64,000 nucleotides of DNA, from contig NC_092579.1 of NCBI RefSeq assembly GCF_037975245.1, forward strand, positions 12,758,678-12,822,677, in the 5' to 3' direction. Position 1 is the stretch's first letter, and each line of letters opens with the position of its first letter. This DNA is from Apostichopus japonicus. Lineage: Eukaryota > Echinodermata > Holothuroidea > Aspidochirotida > Stichopodidae. Below the pieces are notes generated by a model. That model ran no database searches. It had not been told where the DNA came from and saw nothing but the letters and a program-made list of their open reading frames with translations. Of the stretch, positions 1-27,370 are shown in pieces. The position numbers and the translations under genes are program-made.

Positions 1-13
1 TCAGTCCATACAG

Positions 14-83
14 TGGCGCGATGGCTTGGCGCACTGTACGAGCTGATGATCGAGACTCTCTTTTGCATCCGTGGTTCGAACCC
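14..83 (+). promoter_or_regulatory. Representative internal Pol III promoter (A box 14-25, B box 73-83)
   Basis: Shown for the first unit; the same pair recurs in nearly every unit. The A box is TGGCGCGATGGC and the B box GGTTCGAACCC. Between them lies TTTT in ctcttttgc, a possible early Pol III stop, and two further TTTT runs follow the B box. Any transcript could therefore be short. Unit 2559 has lost its B box through a deletion. Transcription is inferred, not shown. Confidence 0.55.
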
Positions 84-3000
84 CGGTGGTGACGTCTTTT
101 GCCGATCTTTTACAGCAAGTGCCTACACGGGGAGCTGTAAGTATTAGTTAATCCACCTAATATCTCAGTCCATACAGTGGCGCGATGGCTTGGCGCACTG
201 TACGAGCTGATGATCGAGACTCTCTTTTGCATCCGTGGTTCGAACCCCGGTGGTGACGTCTTTTGCCGATCTTTTACAGCAAGTGCCTACACGGGGAGCT
301 GTAAGTATTAGTTAATCCACCTAATATCTCAGTCCATACAGTGGCGCGATGGCTTGGCGCACTGTACGAGCTGATGATCGAGACTCTTTTTTGCATCCGT
401 GGTTCGAACCCCGGTGATGACGTCTTTTACAGCAAGTGCCTACACGGGGAGCTGTAAGTATTAGTTAATCCACCTAATATCTCAGTCCATACAGTGGCGC
501 GATGGCTTGGCGCACTGTACGAGCTGATGATCGAGACTCTCTTTTGCATCCGTGGTTCGAACCCCGGTGGTGACGTCTTTTGCCGATCTTTTACAGCAAG
601 TGCCTACACGGGGAGCTGTAAGTATTAGTTAATCCACCTAATATCTCAGTCCATACAGTGGCGCGATGGCTTGGCGCACTGTACGAGCTGATGATCGAGA
701 CTCTCTTTTGCATCCGTGGTTCGAACCCCGTTGGTGACGTCTTTTGCCGATCTTTTACAGCAAGTGCCTACACGGGGAGCTGTAAGTATTAGTTAATCCA
801 CCTAATATCTCAGTCCATAGAGTGGCGCGATGGCTTGGCGCACTGTACGAGCTGATGATCGAGACTCTCTTTTGCATCCGTGGTTCGAACCCCGGTGGTG
901 ACGTCTTTTGCCGATCTTTTACAGCAAGTGCCTACACGGGGAGCTGTAAGTATTAGTTAATCCACCTAATATCTCAGTCCATACAGTGGCGCGATGGCTT
1001 GGCGCACTGTACGAGCTGATGATCGAGACTCTCTTTTGCATCCGTGGTTCGAACCCCGGTGATGAAGTCTTTTACAGCAAGTGCCTACACGGGGAGCTGT
1101 AAGTATTAGTTAATCCACCTAATATCTCAGTCCATACAGTGGCGCGATGGCTTGGCGCACTGTACGAGCTGATGATCGAGACTCTCTTTTGCATCCGTGG
1201 TTCGAACCCCGTTGGTGACGTCTTTTGCCGATCTTTTACAGCAAGTGCCTACACGGGGAGCTGTAAGTATTAGTTAATCCACCTAATATCTCAGTCCATA
1301 CAGTGGCACGATGGCTTGGCGCACTGTACGAGCTGATGATCGAGACTCTCTTTTGCATCCGTGGTTCGAACCCCGGTGGTGACGTCTTTTGCCGATCTTT
1401 TACAGCAAGTGCCTACACGGGGAGCTGTAAGTATTAGTTAATCCACCTAATATCTCAGTCCATACAGTGGCGCGATGGCTTGGCGCACTGTACGAGCTGA
1501 TGATCGAGACTCTCTTTTGCATCCGTGGTTCGAACCCCGGTGGTGACGTCTTTTGCCGATCTTTTACAGCAAGTGCCTGCACGGGGAGCTGTAAGTATTA
1601 GTTAATCCACCTAATATCTCAGTCCATACAGTGGCGCGATGGCTTGGCGCACTGTACGAGCTGATGATCGAGACTCTCTTTTGCATCCGTGGTTCGAACC
1701 CCGGTGATGACGTCTTTTACAGCAAGTGCCTACACGGGGAGCTGTAAGTGTTAGTTAATCCACCTAATATCTCAGTCCATACAGTGGCGCGATGGCTTGG
1801 CGCACTGTACGAGCTGATGATCGAGACTCTCTTTTGCATCCGTGGTTCGAACCCCGGTGATGACGTCTTTTACAGCAAGTGCCTACACGGGGAGCTGTAA
1901 GTGTTAGTTAATCCACCTAATATCTCAGTCCATACAGTGGCGCGATGGCTTGGCGCACTGTACGAGCTGATGATCGAGACTCTCTTTTGCATCCGTGGTT
2001 CGAACCCCGGTGGTGACGTCTTTTGCCGATCTTTTACAGCAAGTGCCTACACGGGGAGCTGTAAGTATTAGTTAATCCACCTAATATCTCAGTCCATACA
2101 GTGGCGCGATGGCTTGGCGCACTGTACGAGCTGATGATCGAGACTCTCTTTTGCATCCGTGGTTCGAACCCCGGTGGTGACGTCTTTTGCCGATCTTTTA
2201 CAGCAAGTGCCTACACGGGGAGCTGTAAGTATTAGTTAATCCACCTAATATCTCAGTCCATACAGTGGCGCGATGGCTTGGCGCACTGTACGAGCTGATG
2301 ATCGAGACTCTCTTTTGCATCCGTGGTTCGAACCCCGGTGATGACGTCTTTTACAGCAAGTGCCTACACGGGGAGCTGTAAGTATTAGTTAATCCAGCTA
2401 ATATCTCAGTCCATACAGTGGCGCGATGGCTTGGCGCACTGTACGAGCTGATGATCGAGACTCTCTTTTGCATCCGTGGTTCGAACCCCGGTGATGACGT
2501 CTTTTACAGCAGGTGCCTACACGGGGAGCTGTGAGTATTAGTTAATCCACCTAATATCTCAGTCTATACAGTGGCGCGATGGCTTGGCGCACTGTACGAG
2601 CTGATGATCGAGACTCTCTTTTGCATCCGCCGATCTTTTACAGCAAGTGCCTACACGGGGAGCTGTAAGTATTAGTTAATCCACCTAATATCTCAGTCCA
2701 TACAGTGGCGCGATGGCTTGGCGCACTGTACGAGCTGATGATCGAGACTCTCTTTTGCATCCGTGGTTCGAACCCCGGTGGTGACGTCTTTTGCCGATCT
2801 TTTACAGCAAGTGCCTACACGGGGAGCTGTAAGTATTAGTTAATCCACCTAATATCTCAGTCCATACAGTGGCGCGATGGCTTGGCGCACTGTACGAGCT
2901 GATGATCGAGACTCTCTTTTGCATCCGTGGTTCGAACCCCGGTGATGACGTCTTTTACAGCAAGTGCCTACACGGGGAGCTGTAAGTATTAGTTAATCCA

Positions 3001-3490
3001 CCTAATATCTCAGTCCATACAGTGGCGCGATGGCTTGGCGCACTGTACGAGCTGATGATCGAGACTCTCTTTTGCATCCGTGGTTCGAACCCCGGTGGTG
3101 ACGTCTTTTGCCGATCTTTTACAGCAAGTGCCTACACGGGGAGCTGTAAGTATTAGTTAATCCACCTAATATCTCAGTCCATACAGTGGCGCGATGGCTT
3201 GGCGCACTGTACGAGCTGATGATCGACACTCTCTTTTGCATCAGTGGTTCGAACCCCGGTGATGACGTCTTTTGCCGATTTTTTACAGCAAGTGCCTACA
3301 CGGGGAGCTGTAAGTATTAGTTAATCCACCTAATATCTCAGTCCATACAGTGGCGCGATGGCTTGGCGCACTGTACGAGCTGATGATCGAGACTCTCTTT
3401 TGCATCCGTGGTTCGAACCCCGGTGATGACGTCTTTTACAGCAGGTGCCTACACGGGGAGCTGTAAGTATTAGTTTATCCACCTAATATC

Positions 3491-4638
3491 TCAGTCCATA
3501 CAGTGGCGCGATGGCTTGGCGCACTGTGCGAGCTGATGATCGAGACTCTCTTTTGCATCCGCGGTTCGAACCCCGGTGGTGACGTCTTTTGCCGATCTTT
3601 TACAGCAAGTGCCTACACGGGGAGCTGTAAGTATTAGTTAATCCACCTAGTATCTCAGTCCATACAGTGGCTCGATGGCTTGGCGCACTGTGCGAGCTGA
3701 TGATCGAGACTCTCTTTTGCATCCGCGGTTCGAACCCCGGTGGTGACGTCTTTTGCCGATCTTTTACAGCAAGTACCTACACGGGGAGCTGTAAGTATTA
3801 GTTAATCCACCTAATATCTCAGTCCATACAGTGGCGCGATGGCTTGGCGCACTGTGCGAGCTGATGATCGAGACTCTCTTTTGCATCCGCGGTTCGAACC
3901 CCGGTGGTGACGTCTTTTGCCGATCTTTTACAGCAAGTGCCTACACGGGGAGCTGTAAGTATTAGTTAATCCACCTAGTATCTCAGTCCATACAGTGGCT
4001 CGATGGCTTGGCGCACTGTGCGAGCTGATGATCGAGACTCTCTTTTGCATCCGCGGTTCGAACCCCGGTGGTGACGTCTTTTGCCGATCTTTTACAGCAA
4101 GTACCTACACGGGGAGCTGTAAGTATTAGTTAATCCACCTAATATCTCAGTCCATACAGTGTCGCGATGGCTTGGCGCACTGTGCGAGCTGATGATCGAG
4201 ACTCTCTTTTGCATCCGCGGTTCGAACCCCGGTGGTGACGTTTTTTGCCGATCTTTTACAGCAAGTGCCTACACGGGGAGCTGTAAGTATTAGTTAATCC
4301 ACCTAATATCTCAGTCCATACAGTGGCGCGATGGCTTGGCGCACTGTGCGAGCTGATGATCGAGACTGTCTTTTGCATCCGCGGTTCGAACCCCGGTGGT
4401 GACGTCTTTTGCCGATCTTTTACAGCAAGTGCCTACACGGGGAGCTGTAAGTATTAGTTAATCCACCTAATATTTCAGTCCATACAGTGGCGCGATGGCT
4501 TGGCGCACTGTGCGAGCTGATGATCGAGACTCTCTTTTGCATCCGCGGTTCGAACCCCGGTGGTGACGTCTTTTGCCGATCTTTTACAGCAAGTGCCTAC
4601 ACGGGGAGCTGTAAGTATTAGTTAATCCAGCTAATATC
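3491..4638 (+). repeat. Sub-block of the array with gtgcgagc / ccgcgg variants
   Basis: Seven consecutive 164-bp units share gtgcgagc and gcatccgcgg in place of gtacgagc and gcatccgtgg. Within the block a two-unit (328 bp) segment is repeated: units 3655 and 3983 both carry ggctcgatgg and the preceding cctagtatc. The same variant pair returns in units from 5930 to the array end. This shows local block amplification. Confidence 0.7.
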
Positions 4639-6855
4639 TCAGTCCATACAGTGGCGCGATGGCTTGGCGCACTGTACGAGCTGATGATCGAGACTCTCTT
4701 TTGCATCCGTGGTTCGAACCCCGGTGATGACGTCTTTTGCCGATCTTTTACAGCAAGTGCCTACACGGGGAGCTGTAAGTATTAGTTAATCCACCTAATA
4801 TCTCAGTCCATACAGTGGCGCGATGGCTTGGCGCACTGTACGAGCTGATGATCGAGACTATCTTTTGCATCCGTGGTTCGAACCCCGGTGATGACGTCTT
4901 TTGCCGATCTTTTACAGCAAGTGCCTACACGGGGAGCTGTAAGTATTAGTTAATCCACCTAATATCTCAGTCCATACAGTGGCGCGATGGCTTGGCGCAC
5001 TGTACGAGCTGATGATCGAGACTCTCTTTTGCATCCGTGGTTCGAACCCCGGTGGTGACGTCTTTTGCCGATCTTTTACAGCAAGTGCCTACACGGGGAG
5101 CTGTAAGTATTAGTTAATCCACCTAATATCTCAGTCCATACAGTGGCGCGATGGCTTGGCGCACTGTACGAGCTGATGATCGAGACTCTCTTTTGCATCC
5201 GTGGTTCGAACCCCGGTGATGACGTCTTTTACAGCAAGTGCCTACACGGGGAGCTGTAAGTATTAGTTAATCCAGCTAATATCTCAGTCCATACAGTGGC
5301 GCGATGGCTTGGCGCACTGTACGAGCTGATGATCGAGACTCTCTTTTGCATCCGTGGTTCGAACCCCGGTGATGACGTCTTTTACAGCAGGTGCCTACAC
5401 GGGGAGCTGTAAGTATTAGTTAATCCACCTAATATCTCAGTCTATACAGTGGCGCGATGGCTTGGCGCACTGTACGAGCTGATGATCGAGACTCTCTTTT
5501 GCATCCGTGGTTCGAAACCCCGGTGGTGACGTCTTTTGCCGATCTTTTACAGCAAGTGCCTACACGGGGAGCTGTAAGTATTAGTTAATCCACCTAATAT
5601 CTCAGTCCATACAGTGGCGCGATGGCTTGGCGCACTGTACGAGCTGATGATCGAGACTCTCTTTTGCATCCGTGGTTCGAACCCCGGTGGTGACGTCTTT
5701 TGCCGATCTTTTACAGCAAGTGCCTACACGGGGAGCTGTAAGTATTAGTTAATCCACCTAATATCTCAGTCCATACAGTGGCGCGATGGCTTGGCGCACT
5801 GTACGAGCTGATGATCGAGACTCTCTTTTGCATCCGCGGTTCGAACCCCGGTGGTGACGTCTTTTGCCGATCTTTTACAGCAAGTGCCTACACGGGGAGC
5901 TGTAAGTATTAGTTAATCCACCTAATATCTCAGTCCATACAGTGGCGCGATGGCTTGGCGCACTGTGCGAGCTGATGATCGAGACTCTCTTTTGCATCCG
6001 CGGTTCGAACCCCGGTGGTGACGTCTTTTGCCGATCTTTTACAGCAAGTGCCTACACGGGGAGCTGTAAGTATTAGTTAATCCACCTAATATCTCAGTCC
6101 ATACAGTGGCGCGATGGCTTGGCGCACTGTGCGAGCTGACGATCGAGACTCTCTTTTGCATCCGCGGTTCGAACCCCGGTGGTGACGTCTTTTGCCGATC
6201 TTTTACAGCAAGTGCCTACACGGGGAGCTGTAAGTATTAGTTAATCCACCTAATATCTCAGTCCATACAGTGGCGCGATGGCTTGGCGCACTGTGCGAGC
6301 TGACGATCGAGACTCTCTTTTGCATCCGCGGTTCGAACCCCGGTGGTGACGTCTTTTGCCGATCTTTTACAGCAAGTGCCTACACGGGGAGCTGTAAGTA
6401 TTAGTTAATCCACCTAATATCTCAGTCCATACAGTGGCGCGATGGCTTGGCGCACTGTGCGAGCTGATGATCGAGACTCTCTTTTGCATCCGCGGTTCGA
6501 ACCCCGGTGGTGACGTCTTTTGCCGATCTTTTACAGCAAGTGCCTACACGGGGAGCTGTAAGTATTAGTTAATCCACCTAATATCTCAGTCCATACAGTG
6601 GCGCGATGGCTTGGCGCACTGTGCGAGCTGATGATCGAGACTCTCTTTTGCATCCGCGGTTCGAACCCCGGTGGTGACGTCTTTTGCCGATCTTTTACAG
6701 CAAGTGCCTACACGGGGAGCTGTAAGTATTAGTTAATCCACCTAATATCTCAGTCCATACAGTGGCGCGATGGCTTGGCGCACTGTGCGAGCTGATGATC
6801 GAGACTCTCTTTTGCATCCGCGGTTAGAACCCCGGTGGTGACGTCTTTTGCCGAT

Positions 6856-8180
6856 GGAGCAGCTCCCTGATCTACACGTAAAAAACTCCCCTATGGCGAG
6901 TGTGTAGCTTCGACACGAGGAAAAGATGACGTAATCACTGTAATTGCCTATAGCAGATCGGTAATAGCTATTAGCTGACCGAGAAAATGGTTTTCCTACT
7001 ATAGAGTATTTATTTACAAATCATTCATTCATTCATTCATTCATTTATTTGTTTTTTCACATAAATATTACAATGTGAATGGAAGTCTTCTGAAAAGCCT
7101 ATGCTGGCTTAACAAAACAGAAGACTCCCATGAAGAAAAGATAGAAAATAGTGAAAATAATGTGAATAACAATACGTAAACGCTTCAATATGTGAATATG
7201 CTGCTATGCGACTATGCAGCTAAATCATAATTAATAAGACATAATAATTTCTTTAGTAAGACATTTACTAAATATGGAGCTTGTTTTCTTAGTTTTTAAA
7301 GTTATTGACAGTGAATTCCAAATTTTGGTTGCACGGTTTTTGAGGCTTAACATACCTATCATACATACCAATCATCATACATACCATACATACCAATCAT
7401 CATACATATTTACAATTATCCCCAAAATCAGCGTCTAATCCGTCCCTTATGGAAGAAATCTACACGAAAATGTGTGTAGCTTAGCAACACGTGATCTGCT
7501 TGCCCCATGTATGCTTTAGTACACTGTTGTGTACATTAGCAACCCGTGAACTGCTTGCCCCTGTATGCTTCAGAGGAATTGTGATACACGCCTGACGGTG
7601 ATCACACAGTCACAGTCTCGATGCAAGCTTAGGGACTGGGGTTGAGAGCGGATCAGTCGCTCAGTTGTTTGATTTTTCGTACCCAGGTTCTTTGCAGGGT
7701 GACTTTTATTAAAAAGTTAGTAGTCTTCTTATATCATATGGATCTAAATAGAGTTTACAACGACTTTAAAAGTACACAGTTGTCGAGGAGATGGATTTAT
7801 TTACATTTTAAAGAAAGCCTGGAAGAAGATAATAAGGTGGATATAGGCTGATATGTGACAAAAGAAAGATTAGCCTCCAAAGAGAGAGTAAACTCAAACT
7901 CAAACTCAAACTCAGTAATAAACTCAAAGTGTAGTCTCCAAATTGCGGCCGTGTTGCTTGTCAATGAGCGTTTACTAAGGGTTTGTTATACGTTCACTTT
8001 AGAAGAAATAAACACCTATTTGTGAAAGTCCATTTTTTTCATTTGGCGAAGCTTCCGTCACTAACATCTGTTTGTAAACTGTAGCCAATAGGCAGAAGGA
8101 GTGACCAAAGTTGATTTATGGCTTGATATCGGACTTAGCAGGCTATATCGTTACAGCTGTATTGGGATAGGTAGGATCAA
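6856..8180. other. Gene-free flank of the tandem array
   Basis: No convincing coding region. It holds a CATT microsatellite near 7021-7044 and a run of catacatacc-like words at 7340-7410. It also holds a two-copy degenerate duplication at about 7471-7516 and 7529-7573 (gtgtagcttagcaacacgtg versus gtgtacattagcaacccgtg), and short aaactc repeats near 7886-7912. Confidence 0.5.
7580..7690 (+). repeat. Dispersed repeat, related to 25300-25410
   Basis: Shares gggactggggttgagag, a following ggatca and atttttcgt with the segment near 25349, in the same order and strand. Flanking bases are also loosely similar. It is an unclassified interspersed repeat. Confidence 0.5.
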
Positions 8181-8349
8181 TCTTCATGCTTCCGGCCCCC
8201 ACAACGCCAAATCTCGCTGAATGGAAACTTTAGTACCGACACGAACGTTATATGAGCGCTCGTTCGCCTGCTGTTCTGTAGCAGCAGTATAAACCACAAT
8301 CATTCCTTCAAATAAGTATGATATCGCTAGTATTTTCAAAAGAGAAAAT

Positions 8350-8528
8350 GCTAAGATGCAACTTACAAGGCCTGGGAAGTGCCATTTCCAGCGATCTGGG
8401 AGGCATTTACAGCCAAAATTTTCTTGTACGCTTCGCGCCAACCTCATGGTGGCGCTACGCTTAGATAGTTTGCAATGCCGAATCTACAGTTTCGCCCCTC
8501 CCTTGGCAAATTCCTGGCTACGCGCCTG
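8350..8528 (-). mobile_element. Dispersed repeat copy, same family as 44976-45255
   Basis: Read on the minus strand this matches about 170 bp of the MITE at 44976. Shared words include AAGGGAGGGGCGAA, AAGCGTAGCGCCACCATGAG and GGCGCGAAGCGTACAAGAAA. It ends at the same cctggctacgcgcctg terminus. The other end and the target duplication are not clear, so this copy is probably partial. Confidence 0.65.
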
Positions 8529-11251
8529 TCCGAAGAAAATCATATTAGGATCCGGATGATAATCTTAGGTTTTATCTCTTGAAAAGAAAAGGGTTGCAGA
8601 TCTGAACAGCTCGGGACATGTCTAGAAACACTAACCTCGATCAGCAAAGTAGGCCTACACACATGTCTGTATATTCATAATAGTTTCAACTAAGCAATTT
8701 CAACCCATGTTTCCCAGTTCGCACCCCACACTCCACCCCACCTCATGCACCCGATAGGGACCAGCCGCACAATATCTTGCAAGGTTATGAATAAATGTTC
8801 TAAAATAGCAAGAGAAACCCTTTAAAATGTGCTGTAATTTCTGTAGCGTTACGTCGGCCGTTCATAATAATGTAACGATCTTTGGATTATTATATATAAT
8901 CTCATGAAAAACAGTTTAACAAAAATGATGAATTTGAAGAAGACGACGACAAATTTAAAAATTTCTACAATTTGTATATATTTTCTTCTCATCACATTGT
9001 AACTACTGAAAGAAAGCAAATTAATTTCCTGAGTCAATTTTCCGTTGCTTATTAACTCATATATATTATATATATACACACTATCTACAGAGATACGAGA
9101 TTACAGTTACCACATTGTGCGTACCTGGTCCGCGTTAATTATTCTTCCAGTGCATGAGTACTATTCTAAATAAGATCGCATGCATCTAAGCAGGCCTTTA
9201 ATGTACTACAAGGGACTGGTTACTCAATTCAGTCCGTTTACTTTATCATTTAAATCAGAGTTAGTCCTTGATTTTGGTAAATCCGATAAAATACGGATAT
9301 AAAATTCAATAATAATATCTGCAGCACATTAACTGGACAAAGCTATTGATATATGAGTTTCATGGCAAATCCTCAATTAAAATTGCTATTTAAAACGTGA
9401 TATTCTGATTGGCTTTTTAGCGTTAAGAATTTTAAGCTTTTGGGCAGCAAAAATATGTTAGAATCTAACGTAGCAAATGTTCACTTGGTAAAAAGAAATT
9501 ATAGCAAGTTTGTTTTCGATTTTATCAACGGAGGGAAAATCACGCAAAATGAAAAAAGCTGCGAATGAAATTTTGCTCTACTTTGCATATACTGCAAAGT
9601 AGAGCAAAATGTGTTTTCAAAACAAATATGAGATACATTTGATAAAAAATTTCCATCAGACTGCAGTTCCCGGATGTCCCTTTGAAGTCTCGATAAGGAA
9701 ATTATGTTATTGAATAAATTATGATCATAAAATGCGGATATCTTTCAAATAAAAAAGTAAAATATTATAGCTATACAGAAGGTATACGGTCTATAAAGTT
9801 CAACTATGTTTTTAATAATACATTTATGGTATAATTACTTATACAGATGATAATCTGATGGATTTCTATAACTGCTTTATGTACATGTATGATGTAAATA
9901 TACCTAAATAATCTAACCGTATTTCAGTACTGTTCTTTTGTAATTATTATAACAAGAAGTAGAAAGACTATACGCACCACGTGTACTTATTTTATGGGTT
10001 TTTTAAGAATTTGACTTACACAATTAGGGAACAGCCACAGGCTGTGTAAGACAAATGATTTATTTACAATAAACAATCATATCAAGTCATCAATATTGTA
10101 ATGAATCTTCGTGATAAAGTTCACATCTCGGGAGGGGGGTGGTGGGGGGTGGCATTTTCACCGGCGACCATTTTTTTCGTTGACCCGACAAACAAGACCC
10201 AACATGAAGCTAACCTGGATCGTTCAGGCAAAACTTATATTCCCAACAATTGGTAAAACTTTCTGAACAAAATTACTATTTTCCCCAAAAAAGAGTAATA
10301 TTTTCCCGACAATTGTTTCTCTTTCCCCTTAGAATCATTTCGGCCGGGGTGGGGGCTAGGGCTGCTAAACTCCCTCTATAGCACCAAGTAGTGACGCCCG
10401 TGAAGTTTCATTTCAATTTAAATAGAAATTATGGTAATTTGTTAATGCAATTAAATTGGGTAAAACAAATATAACGAAGGAATGAGTATAAGTCCTTCAT
10501 TAACAGATAAGGATATAGGTTGGTCTGTATAATGGAACGTTTCTTGAAACTTCAATTTATAATGCTGTCTCCTTCGTATTGTAAGACATATTCGTTGCAG
10601 ATTTCTGTAGCAGTCTTAATATCGAAAATCTGAATACAAAGTAACTATATATAAGCAATAAGTACGTCCCAAAAGGGGTTATTTCTACCCACTTTCAGTC
10701 TACATATTTTGAAACTTATTTGGTGCTGATCATATCTTTGTTATATGACAATGTTATAATTGTTTGCTCGTCACTTTTTGGAGATATTTATAGATTGATA
10801 ATACAAATCATGCATTATCAATCATGTACTCATCCCACCCCACCCACAAACCACCCTCTCCCCTCGTTAATGGCTAAAACCGAGTTAAGTTAATTAACTT
10901 AGAATAAGGCTAAACCCTTGCAACTCCTTTTCACCTTCGCAAAGTTGTTGAAAAATTCAATGCTTGCAGAAATTAACAATTAATGTATACGTGTGAGCAA
11001 CGTAGCATAACAGCTATACGCAGGAAGTAACACGATATGTAACATCACTTGGAAATTACTATTAATAGTCCTTTAATAAAAGACGAGTGAGGGAAAATAA
11101 TCAATAAAGCTTAAAATCTATACAGTAATATATTTGGAATATATGATTTTTATCCTTAAGTTATGCAAGCTTATAAAATGGCTAATTCAATATTACGATG
11201 AAATATTAAAGCTAGCCCTATATGAATATATATATACAGTATGCGTATTCT
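8529..11251. other. Gene-free, AT-rich 3' flank of the YeeE/YedE-type gene
   Basis: No coding exon or recognisable transposon seen. It contains the 9570-9610 hairpin and G- and C-rich tracts near 10132-10152 and 10343-10360. It should include the 3' UTR of the minus-strand gene. A possible minus-strand ATTAAA lies near 11071, but I cannot confirm the cleavage site. Confidence 0.4.
9570..9610. repeat. Perfect 18-bp inverted repeat (hairpin)
   Basis: The left arm is attttgctctactttgca (9570-9587), the loop is tatac, and the right arm (9593-9610) is its exact reverse complement. The function is unknown. Confidence 0.85.
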
Positions 11252-27260
<16,009 letters not shown>

Positions 27261-27370
27261 TTTGATTCGTTTCGGATATAGTGGAAGTTGATGTTGTTGA
27301 CGTTGTAGCCTTTCCAACTATTGTAATCTAGATAAAGTCCTCCATACTTTAATCACAGATGGCGATGCGT

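Larger units (their letters stand above)
1..6855 (+). repeat. Tandem array of tRNA-like (Pol III A box/B box) units, 42 complete + 1 partial
   Basis: Unit starts, marked by tcagtccata, can be followed from base 1 to base 6750. About 30 units are 164 bp and ten are 153 bp. One is 134 bp (start 2559) and one is 165 bp (start 5437). The 153-bp form lacks 11 bp between two direct copies of ctttt, as expected from slippage. Each unit has an A-box-like TGGCGCGATGGC and, about 59 bp later, GGTTCGAACCC, which fits the Pol III B-box consensus GGTTCGANNCC. This is the spacing found in tRNA genes and tRNA-derived SINEs. The T-arm stem is imperfect and no anticodon arm is clear, so these are not ordinary tRNA genes. 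The array starts outside the window and breaks off in the 43rd unit at about 6855. Best reading: a satellite amplified from a tRNA-derived SINE head. Confidence 0.93.

Noticed and set aside
1400-1582. Open frame in the tandem array
   Set aside because: It spans repeat units and depends on unit sequence. No homology, and the array has tRNA-like rather than coding character.
1-6855. CRISPR array or functional tRNA gene cluster
   Set aside because: Units abut without unique spacers, so it is not CRISPR. The T-arm stem has mismatches and no anticodon arm is clear, so the units are not called tRNA genes.
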